60,915 bases of DNA from Nesterenkonia haasae. GTDB taxonomy: Bacteria; Actinomycetota; Actinomycetes; Actinomycetales; Micrococcaceae. The stretch spans positions 1 to 60,915 of the forward strand of contig NZ_VFIE01000020.1 of NCBI RefSeq assembly GCF_010119385.1. The letters are read 5' to 3'. Positions within the stretch are counted from its first letter, which is position 1, and the number at the start of each line of letters is the position of its first letter. The notes under the pieces are model-generated. The model saw nothing but the letters and a program-made list of their open reading frames with translations. It was not told where the DNA came from and made no database searches. Positions 40,596-47,755 of the stretch are shown here, piece after piece. A program made the position numbers and the translations under genes.

Positions 40596-42212
40596 ATGAC
40601 CCATCACACAGCAGCAGCAACTCACCTTTCCGGAGAGTCGATCATCGCAGGGCAGCGCGTAGCTGGAACGGGCAAAGCCGTGAGTGGAGTGAACCCCGCA
40701 ACCGGTGAGGCTTTGGAACCTACCTATCAGCTGATCGATGAATCCCAGCTAGCGCAGGCAACAGCCGCGGCGGCGGAAGCTTATCCGTCCTTTTCTGCAT
40801 TGACGCCGCAGGAACACGCGGCCTTCTTGGAATCCGCTGCCTCGAAGATCGACGCACTCGGCGATGCCCTCACCCAACGCGTGATGGCGGAGACCGGCCT
40901 CCCAGAAGCGCGGGCGAATATGGAGCGGGGTCGCACGGTCAACCAGCTGCGCCTCTTTGCTTCCGTGGTCCGGCAGGGTGACTTCCGCGGAGTGCGGGTA
41001 GACCCCGCGATTCCAGACCGGACACCGATGCCCCGACCAGAGGTTCGTCAACGCAAGATACCTCTTGGGCCCGTCGCCGTATTCGGTGCGTCGAACTTCC
41101 CCTTGGCTTTCTCTGTGGCTGGCGGCGACACCGCCTCAGCCCTCGCCGCAGGGTGCCCTGTGGTCTTCAAAGCTCACAACGCACATCCCGGAACATCGGA
41201 AATGGTCGGACGCGCGATTTCCGATGCGGTGGCCGAGGCAGGTCTGCATCCCGGTGTGTTCAGCTTGATCTACGGCGCAGGTTCCTCGATCGGCCAGTCG
41301 CTGGCTTCCGACCCGGCGATCCACGCTGTCGGTTTCACCGGCTCACGTGCTGCGGGAGTCTCCCTCATGAAGGCAGCAGCAGCCCGCGAGGTGCCGATCC
41401 CGGTCTACGCCGAGATGAGCTCCATCAACCCGGTGTTCTTCTTCGAGGGTGTGCTGCAGAAAAGCCCAGAAGACCTCAGTGAACTCGCCAAGGCGTATCT
41501 GGCCTCGGTGACCGGTTCCTCCGGACAGCTCTGCACTGCCCCAGGCTTGGTGTTCGTGCCTGCCGGGGCCCGCGGGGACGCTTTCTTAGAAGCGGTGGGT
41601 GAAGCCTCCGCGGCAGCTGCTGGCCAGACAATGCTGACTGCATCGATCGCTGATTCCTGGAATGCCGGCGTCGAACAGCTCGCCGCTCAGGCTGGGGTCG
41701 ACCTTGTCGGTCGCGGTGCTGAGGGGGCTACTAAAAACGCTCCGGCACCGGTCATTTACCAGGCCAGCAGTGAGCAGTTCCGGGACAACCCGGTTCTGCA
41801 TGAAGAGATCTTCGGGGCCGCGTCGTTGGTCATCCGGTACACGTCCACTGAGGATTTGGTCACCACTGCGAGCCGTCTGGAAGGGCAGCTCACCGCGACC
41901 CTGCACTTGACGGAATCCGACTATTCCTCAGCTGCACCTCTGGTGCCGGTCTTGGAAGGGAAAGTTGGACGCATCCTGGCCAATGGGTGGCCCACTGGAG
42001 TGGAGGTCAACCACGCCATGGTCCACGGTGGCCCGTTCCCGGCAACTTCGGATTCACGGACCACCAGCGTGGGAACACTGGGCATCGAGCGATTCCTTCG
42101 CCCCGTGGCTTACCAGAATCTCCCGGAAGAGCTGCTCCCGGCGCCAGTCAAGGCAGATAATCCTTGGAACCTGAATCGCCGCGTGAACGGTGATCTCCAA
42201 CTGGAGAGCTGA
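40596..42212 (+). CDS. 2,5-dioxovalerate (2-oxoglutarate semialdehyde) dehydrogenase
   Basis: This 538-residue aldehyde dehydrogenase oxidises 2,5-dioxovalerate to 2-oxoglutarate, normally with NADP. The aldehyde dehydrogenase active site is complete: N167 in FGASNFPLAFSVAGGD, E273 in VYAEMSSINPVFF and the catalytic cysteine C313 in TGSSGQLCTAPGLV. AGCPVVFKAHNAHPGTSE and NGWPTGVEVNHAMVHGGPFPATSD are typical of the KGSADH subgroup. The ATG at 40596 is chosen for AAGGAG 7 bases upstream and for family length. It lies 106 bases after kdgD and is closed by a strong terminator. Confidence 0.93.
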   Translation: MTHHTAAATHLSGESIIAGQRVAGTGKAVSGVNPATGEALEPTYQLIDESQLAQATAAAAEAYPSFSALTPQEHAAFLESAASKIDALGDALTQRVMAETGLPEARANMERGRTVNQLRLFASVVRQGDFRGVRVDPAIPDRTPMPRPEVRQRKIPLGPVAVFGASNFPLAFSVAGGDTASALAAGCPVVFKAHNAHPGTSEMVGRAISDAVAEAGLHPGVFSLIYGAGSSIGQSLASDPAIHAVGFTGSRAAGVSLMKAAAAREVPIPVYAEMSSINPVFFFEGVLQKSPEDLSELAKAYLASVTGSSGQLCTAPGLVFVPAGARGDAFLEAVGEASAAAAGQTMLTASIADSWNAGVEQLAAQAGVDLVGRGAEGATKNAPAPVIYQASSEQFRDNPVLHEEIFGAASLVIRYTSTEDLVTTASRLEGQLTATLHLTESDYSSAAPLVPVLEGKVGRILANGWPTGVEVNHAMVHGGPFPATSDSRTTSVGTLGIERFLRPVAYQNLPEELLPAPVKADNPWNLNRRVNGDLQLES

Positions 42213-42232
42213 TCTGACGGCTCCCCTAAGGG

Positions 42233-42271
42233 TTCGGCCCCGCTTCCTCCTCCTGAGGTCGCGGGGCCGAA
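42233..42271. terminator. Strong bidirectional hairpin terminator
   Basis: TTCGGCCCCGC (42233-42243) and GCGGGGCCGAA (42261-42271) form a perfect 11-bp stem with a 17-base loop, followed by TTATT on the plus strand. It separates the convergent dehydrogenase and beta-galactosidase genes and probably serves both. Confidence 0.78.
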
Positions 42272-42328
42272 TTATTGGCATTCAGCGCAGCTGAGGGTTA
42301 AAGTCTTGCACTGGTCACAACAGACCTG

Positions 42329-44350
42329 TCATCTTTTGTGCAGCACGGCAATACCACCTGCGGCGATATCGAACGCATCAGAGACGAAAGTTCCGCTCAG
42401 AAGCTCCATCCCGGAGGTCCTGATGGTGACTCCCTCAGCGTTGTGATTGAGCAGGAACAGGAAGGTCTCTTTCGCATCGCCTGCACCTTTGTGGCGACGC
42501 ACCGCTTCAACACCCTCCGGCAGGTCCTCGTGTTCCGGGCTCACGTCGGCTTCCGCCATGACCTGACGAATCAAGGTTCGGGTCGCCTCTTCGTCGAGCC
42601 GAGTGCCGGCGTACCATGCACTGCCATTGCCCACTTCGTGACGCGTCACCGCAGGCAATCCTTGTAGCGGGCCGTCCACGTACTTCAGCACTGCTTCAGC
42701 AGCTCCCGAACCCTCATCGGCCAGGCGCGTCTTTTCCGTCCAGAAGGTGGCAGTGCTGCCGTCATCCAAACCCCACGCCTGGTCCTGCTGGAGGATCCAG
42801 AACTCCTCGGTTCGAATCCCCAGGAGGTCCCGGAAGGCTCCGGGGTACCCTCCAAGGCGGACATGCTCGTTCTCGTCCACGATCCCACTGAAATAGCTCA
42901 CCAAAACTGAAGCGCCAGACTGCGCGGCCGCCGCTATACCAGCCGCGTGTTCATCGCTGACTAGATACAGACACGGGACGATGAGCGCATCGTAGCTGCT
43001 CAGATCATGACTTGGATGCACCACATCGACAGCCACCCCTATCTCCCAGAGCGCCCGGTACCAGTGCATGACTTCTTCTGGATACGAAAGATCATTATTG
43101 GGGTGAGAGTCCAGCTCAGCTCCCCACCATGATTCGTAGTCGAACAGCAGAGCGACTTGTGTCCTTACGGTGCTTCCCTGCACCGGTGCTAGCTTCTGCA
43201 GCGCATGGCCGAGCTTCACTGTGCTGTCCCAGACATCTGAATCCGTTCCAGCGTGAGGAACCATCGCCGAGTGGTACTTCTCGGCCCCTGCGTGTGACTG
43301 CCGCCATTGGAAGAACATCACGGCATCAGCACCACGAGCTACATGACTGAGCGAGTCGCGCAGCATTTCTGCGGAGTCTTTGGTGTGATTGCGCTGCTGC
43401 CAATTCACCGCAGAGGTGGAGTGTTCCATGAGCATCCACGGCTCACCTCCGGCCACCCCCCGGGTGAGATCCGCGCTGAAGGCCAGCTCAATATGCCGCA
43501 TAGGGTCATCAGCGATGGTGTAATGATCAGTGGCGACCACATCCATGTCTGACGCCCAGGAGAAATAGTCCATATTCTTGGACCGGGTAGTGCACATAAA
43601 GTTCGTGGTGACCGGAATCTGAGGTGTAATCTCCCGCAGAATCCTCTTCATCTCCCGGAAGTACTCCAACAATTCGTCGGAAGAGTACCGGTGGAAATCT
43701 AACTGCTGGGTGGGGTTGACGAACATCGGGGCCTTGCGCGGAGGTAGAACTTCCTCGAAGCTGCTGTAGCGCTGGGACCAGAAGGCGGTGCCCCATGCAC
43801 GATTCAGCTCCTCCACGGTGTGGTATCTGGACTCCAACCAGCGGCGGAAGGCTTCTGCAGCGTCGTCGGAGAAGTCATGGCTGTTATGGCAGCCCAACTC
43901 ATTGTCCACGTGCCAAAGAGCCAGTGCTGGATGATCCGCGTAGCGCTCTGCAATAGACCTGGTCATGCGCAAGGCGTATGAGCGGAAAACGGGAGACGAT
44001 ACCGAGTAGGCCTGACGAGCGCCGGGCCAGAGCGTCACGCCGTCCGCCGTCTCAGGCAGGATCTCAGGGTGCTTATGAGTCAGCCAGGGCGGTGGCGACG
44101 CTGTTGCCGTAGCAAGCGCGGCAAAAACTCCGCGGTCGGCGAGCCGATCCATAGTTTCATCGAGCCATGACCAGTCGTATTCGCCCTCCCGGGGCTCAAG
44201 CATGGCCCAGGAAAAGATCGCGACACTGACCAGGTTCACCCCGGCCTCGCCCATCAGCTCAAGGTCTTGCTCCCGTGTTGCCTGGGACCATTGCTCTGGG
44301 TTGTAGTCGCCACCATAGGCGAGTCCGGGGACTTTTCCTGGCCAATGCAT
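42329..44350 (-). CDS. GH42 beta-galactosidase
   Basis: This retaining beta-galactosidase of about 673 residues is of family GH42. It starts WPGKVPGLAYGGDYNPEQW. The acid/base glutamate is in LWHVDNELGCHN (E151) and the nucleophile in WMLMEHSTSAVNWQQRN (E309); the trimerisation domain (VQGSTVRTQVALLFDYESWW) and a small C-terminal beta domain follow. There is no signal peptide, so it works in the cytoplasm on imported galactosides such as galacto-oligosaccharides from pectic galactan. The ATG at 44350 overlaps the stop of the binding-protein gene upstream (TGATG), showing coupling; a GTG one codon earlier is also possible. Confidence 0.93.
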   Translation of the reverse strand: MHWPGKVPGLAYGGDYNPEQWSQATREQDLELMGEAGVNLVSVAIFSWAMLEPREGEYDWSWLDETMDRLADRGVFAALATATASPPPWLTHKHPEILPETADGVTLWPGARQAYSVSSPVFRSYALRMTRSIAERYADHPALALWHVDNELGCHNSHDFSDDAAEAFRRWLESRYHTVEELNRAWGTAFWSQRYSSFEEVLPPRKAPMFVNPTQQLDFHRYSSDELLEYFREMKRILREITPQIPVTTNFMCTTRSKNMDYFSWASDMDVVATDHYTIADDPMRHIELAFSADLTRGVAGGEPWMLMEHSTSAVNWQQRNHTKDSAEMLRDSLSHVARGADAVMFFQWRQSHAGAEKYHSAMVPHAGTDSDVWDSTVKLGHALQKLAPVQGSTVRTQVALLFDYESWWGAELDSHPNNDLSYPEEVMHWYRALWEIGVAVDVVHPSHDLSSYDALIVPCLYLVSDEHAAGIAAAAQSGASVLVSYFSGIVDENEHVRLGGYPGAFRDLLGIRTEEFWILQQDQAWGLDDGSTATFWTEKTRLADEGSGAAEAVLKYVDGPLQGLPAVTRHEVGNGSAWYAGTRLDEEATRTLIRQVMAEADVSPEHEDLPEGVEAVRRHKGAGDAKETFLFLLNHNAEGVTIRTSGMELLSGTFVSDAFDIAAGGIAVLHKR

Positions 44351-45633
44351 CACGATCCCTGCAGCTCTTGCTCCATCTCAGCCACCATGCTGTCGGCCGC
44401 TTCCGCTGGACTCAGCTCCTCAAAGAAGACTTGCAGCTCATAACGCTGAAGCATCTCTTGCATCGCTGAGAAGCCCATGGCAGGAACCGGCTCGTTTGGT
44501 TGTGCCCCCACCTCATCTTCGATGTCCATGATGAACTCGCTGGCTACCAAGTCTTCTCCATCGAGCTCGTCGAAGACGGTCTCGCGAACCTCCTGGTTGG
44601 ACGGCAGCCCGCGGTCAGTGCCATTGAGCGCCCCAGCCTCTTCAGAATTGATCATGAAGTCAACGAACTGCTGGGCTTCCTCAGGATGATCAGTATTGGC
44701 GCTGACTGATAGCAGCATGGTCGATTTGTACCACATGCCATTTTCCTCGGCGTTTCCCGTCATGGAGGGCATCCGCAGAGGCACGATGTTCTGTCCTGAG
44801 GCACCGGAGATTGCCGGCAGCTGGTTAGTCCACCACATGCCCATAGCGACCTCGTTCGAGCCGGTCATCGACTCATCTGGTCCGGGCGTCTGATCTTCCG
44901 CGATCACTGAGGCCGGAGGGTAACCGCCGGCTTCCATAAGTTCGTAGAGGTGCTCGAAGTACGCTTCAGCGTCACTGGCTTCGAATCCGAGTTCACCTTC
45001 CTCAGTGTTGAGGTGCATTCCCTGCTGGCGGAGCCAGATCTGGAAATCGGCTGGTTGGCCGGGGCCGGTTGCACCGTAGACACCATCGACGTTCTCGCTG
45101 ATCTCACTGGTGATCTCCAGGTAGTCGTCCCAGGTCCAGCTGGTGTCGTCAGGCATATCTACGCCTGCTTCATCAAATATGTCCTGGTTGGCCATAAGCA
45201 CCATGGCGTTGATGCCCGTCGTCACGCCGATCAGGCCTTCGTCTTCCGTGCGTCCGTTTGCGACAGACTCCTCATCGAGTCCCGAGACATCAACGTCAGT
45301 AAGCTCCAAGAGGGCACCGCGGCCGGAGTACTCACGCAGGTACGCATCATCCATCTGAATGATGTCCGGAGGGGTGCCCCCGGCAGTCTGAGTCGCGAGC
45401 TGGTCCCAGTAGCCTGCCCAGTCACTGTAGGAGGGCTCGATCGTAATGCCTGGGTTCTGCTCTTCAAAGAGATCGATAATCTCCTCAGTCGCCTGGTGCC
45501 GGGAATCAGAACCCCACCAGGTGAATGCGAGGGTGACTTCGCCGTCGTCGTCTCCTCCACCCCCACAGGAGGTGAGGGCCAATGCGCCGACGCAGGTGAC
45601 GGCTGTGCTTGTTATAAATCGTTTCAATTTCAC
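44350..45633 (-). CDS. Family 1 carbohydrate-binding lipoprotein of an ABC transporter (paralogue 1)
   Basis: This extracellular solute-binding protein of about 427 residues belongs to the CUT1 (maltose-type) group. The GTG start at 45633 gives a lipoprotein signal ending GALALTSCGG. The core has FTWWGSDSRHQATEEIIDLFEEQNPG, DWAGYWDQLATQTAGGTPPDIIQMDDAYLREYSGRG and a C-terminal ERYELQVFFEEL-type helix (here QRYELQVFFEELSPAEAADSM). It is one of four clear paralogues in the window and is translationally coupled to the beta-galactosidase, so a galactoside ligand is likely. No CUT1 permease or ATPase gene is present nearby. The start has no strong ribosome-binding site, so it is less certain. Confidence 0.9.
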   Translation of the reverse strand: MKLKRFITSTAVTCVGALALTSCGGGGDDDGEVTLAFTWWGSDSRHQATEEIIDLFEEQNPGITIEPSYSDWAGYWDQLATQTAGGTPPDIIQMDDAYLREYSGRGALLELTDVDVSGLDEESVANGRTEDEGLIGVTTGINAMVLMANQDIFDEAGVDMPDDTSWTWDDYLEITSEISENVDGVYGATGPGQPADFQIWLRQQGMHLNTEEGELGFEASDAEAYFEHLYELMEAGGYPPASVIAEDQTPGPDESMTGSNEVAMGMWWTNQLPAISGASGQNIVPLRMPSMTGNAEENGMWYKSTMLLSVSANTDHPEEAQQFVDFMINSEEAGALNGTDRGLPSNQEVRETVFDELDGEDLVASEFIMDIEDEVGAQPNEPVPAMGFSAMQEMLQRYELQVFFEELSPAEAADSMVAEMEQELQGS

Positions 45634-45661
45634 GACCCAACAGTAGGTGGGTGGAGTTGTG

Positions 45662-45677
45662 CGTGTCAAGCGTCACA
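45662..45677. promoter_or_regulatory. CRP-like site upstream of the galactosidase operon
   Basis: CGTGT-CAAGCG-TCACA has the GTG-N8-CAC core and a perfect right arm, 29-44 bases before the binding-protein start codon. It is close enough to the start to overlap the promoter. Confidence 0.4.
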
Positions 45678-45715
45678 GGGCGAGTGAGCGCTGCCCACCC
45701 GGCCGGCAGTACACG

Positions 45716-45976
45716 TTAGAGGTAGCCGTCGAGGTCGCTGGCGTTGTCCTGACGTCGCTTGCCCTTACGGACACTGCGCTGCGTTTCGCGGCTCATTGCG
45801 GGCGAGTCGTCTTGAGGAGCAAGGGGACGCTTGCGGCGCTCTTCACGATTGCGCATCCACTTGCCCAGCAGATGTGCCAAACCTGCCAGCGCAGCCAGGC
45901 TCAAGGCCCACATCAGTCCCACGAGCACGAAGCCGACGGATTCCGCGACAAATGCGTCATTCCCCAAAACCGTCAT
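45716..45976 (-). CDS. Small single-pass membrane protein of unknown function
   Basis: The 86-residue frame starts MTVLGNDAFVAESVGFVLVGLMWALSLAALAGLAHLLGKWMRNREERRKRP: a short outside segment, one long hydrophobic helix (residues 15-38) and a basic, charged cytoplasmic tail. The ATG at 45976 has GGGGA about 5 bases upstream; an alternative start lies 18 bases earlier. It is located between the two binding-protein units, after a strong terminator. I do not recognise the family. Its position hints at a transport accessory role, but it could simply be an unrelated gene. Confidence 0.6.
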   Translation of the reverse strand: MTVLGNDAFVAESVGFVLVGLMWALSLAALAGLAHLLGKWMRNREERRKRPLAPQDDSPAMSRETQRSVRKGKRRQDNASDLDGYL

Positions 45977-46152
45977 TTCATCCCCGATCAACATTGCTGG
46001 CCTGTCCAGCGACTGGCTTGTCACGTCTGGACCGACATCGCGGGCCAACCCCTGGTTGCGCCACGTGTGCCGACCATAGCGGACGGCGAGCACAGACGCC
46101 AAGTCTCGGTATGTACTGAGCAACCCGTCGACACACAGTCCAAACCGGCAGG

Positions 46153-46197
46153 GCACTGGCAGGGGCGGCCATCATCGACGACCGCCCCTGCCAGTGC
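46153..46197 (-). terminator. Very strong hairpin after binding-protein gene 2
   Basis: GCACTGGCAGGGGCGG (46153-46168) and its exact reverse complement (46182-46197) form a perfect 16-bp GC-rich stem with a 13-base loop, starting 13 bases after the stop codon of the upstream minus-strand gene. No T-run follows, which is common in GC-rich actinobacteria. It makes the binding-protein 2 gene a separate transcript. Confidence 0.78.
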
Positions 46198-46210
46198 AAT
46201 GCTCGAGCTA

Positions 46211-47536
46211 CTACTGGATCTCACTCTCCATCTCAGAGATCATGCTGCTGGCGGCTTCCTCCGGTGTCATCTCCTCAAAGAAGACCTGGATTTCGTACCG
46301 ATAGAGGATCTCCTGCAGGCCTGAGAATCCCAGGGATGGAATCGGTTCTGCGGCTTGGGCTTCAACCTCGGTTTCGATATCGGCGATGAATTCCGCAGTT
46401 CGCGCGTCAGCCGGTTCGAGATCATCGTTGATGGCTTCGCGGACGGAGTTGTTCCCCAAGAGTCCGCGGTCCATCTGGTTGAGTTGGCCAGCCTCTTCGG
46501 AGTTCACGAACCAGTCAATGAAGGCGATGGTCTCCTCCGGGTGGTCCGTGGATGCGGAAGCTGACATCATCATCGATGACTTGTACCACATGCCACTTTC
46601 ATCCGTGTTTCCGGACTGGGTGGGAAAGCGCAGCAGTTCCAAATCCTCCCCCGAGGCCTCGCTGAGGCCCGGCAACTGGTTTGTCCACCATGGGGCCAGA
46701 GCCACCTGGCCCGTTCCCATCAGGGACTGATCTGGGCCGGCACTCTGATTTTCTGATATTTCGGACGCGGTGGGCATACCGTTGCCCAACATGTCGTAGT
46801 AGAACTGGAAGTACTCCGCAGCATCGTTTTCATCGAAGCCGAGCTCGCCTTCATCTGTGGTGAAGTGCTTGTCCTGCTGACGGAGCCATACCTGGAAGCC
46901 GCCGGGTTCGTTCGGGTCATTGGTGCCGTAGGCGGAATCGTGGTTTTCGCTGATTTCGGCGGCCAGCTCAGCGAACTCATCCCAGGTCCAGCTGGTGTCA
47001 TCGGGCATGTCCACCCCAGCCTCTTCGAAGATGGTGGGGTTGGCTACCAATGCAAGGGCGTTGATTCCGGTGGTGATGCCAAAGAGGCCCTCGTCGGTGC
47101 GTCCGTTGTTGACAGCATCCTCGTCGAAATCTGAGGTGTCCACGTCACTCAGTTCAAGTAGCGCGCCTCTATCCGCATACTCGCGGAGGTACTTATCATC
47201 CATTTGGATAATGTCCGGTGGGTTGCCACCTGCTGACTGAGTAGCCAGCCCATCCCAGTAGCCCCCCCAGTCGCCATATTCCGCCTCAACGGAAATGTTT
47301 GGATTCTCCTCCTCGAAGGCGTCGATAATGTCCTGGGTCGTGCTGTGGCGCGCATCGGATCCCCACCATGCGAATCGCAGCGTCACCTCTTCAGCGGACT
47401 CTCCGGCAGCTTCGGCATCACCGTTTCCATCGTTGCCATTGCCATTTCCATTTCCGGAGGCACCACAACTGGTGAGCAGCAGTGCTCCGATCATGGTTGC
47501 ACCAGCAAGTTGGGTGAAGTTTTTCATGTTCATCAT
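46211..47536 (-). CDS. Family 1 carbohydrate-binding lipoprotein of an ABC transporter (paralogue 2)
   Basis: This protein of about 441 residues has the lipoprotein signal ATMIGALLLTSCGAS and a glycine/asparagine-rich linker. The mature part has LRFAWWGSDARHSTTQDIIDAFEEENPN, DWGGYWDGLATQSAGGNPPDIIQMDDKYLREYADRGALLELSDVD and the C-terminal YRYEIQVFFEEMTPEEAASSM helix. By eye it is closest to paralogue 1. It stands alone between its own promoter region and a strong terminator, with no permease gene. AGAGG precedes the start pair of ATG codons (47536 or 47533). Confidence 0.92.
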   Translation of the reverse strand: MMNMKNFTQLAGATMIGALLLTSCGASGNGNGNGNDGNGDAEAAGESAEEVTLRFAWWGSDARHSTTQDIIDAFEEENPNISVEAEYGDWGGYWDGLATQSAGGNPPDIIQMDDKYLREYADRGALLELSDVDTSDFDEDAVNNGRTDEGLFGITTGINALALVANPTIFEEAGVDMPDDTSWTWDEFAELAAEISENHDSAYGTNDPNEPGGFQVWLRQQDKHFTTDEGELGFDENDAAEYFQFYYDMLGNGMPTASEISENQSAGPDQSLMGTGQVALAPWWTNQLPGLSEASGEDLELLRFPTQSGNTDESGMWYKSSMMMSASASTDHPEETIAFIDWFVNSEEAGQLNQMDRGLLGNNSVREAINDDLEPADARTAEFIADIETEVEAQAAEPIPSLGFSGLQEILYRYEIQVFFEEMTPEEAASSMISEMESEIQ

Positions 47537-47645
47537 GGTTCCTCTTCATTGAGCGATTGAGTGCGAGGCACTGAATACGAGCTCACTTCCAGATTGTCGT
47601 GCTGTGATGCACTTCACTGGTAGTGGATAGCCATGACTCTATTGA

Positions 47646-47688
47646 TGTGACAGGAAACACGTCAACGGAAAACAGTGATTTACCGGTA
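47646..47688. promoter_or_regulatory. Candidate regulatory sites upstream of binding-protein gene 2
   Basis: TGTGA-CAGGAA-ACACG at 47646-47661 keeps the GTG-N8-CAC core of CRP-like sites. TACCGGTA at 47681-47688 is an 8-bp palindrome with the CG centre common in LacI operators. The 219-base gap (47537-47755) after the rhamnosidase gene otherwise holds no gene. Both sites are weak individually. Confidence 0.3.
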
Positions 47689-47755
47689 TCAGTTAGCTAT
47701 GCAGTAATACCCGAGCAGCATCACTGACGGTAAATTCTTCTGGCTTGAGGATGCG

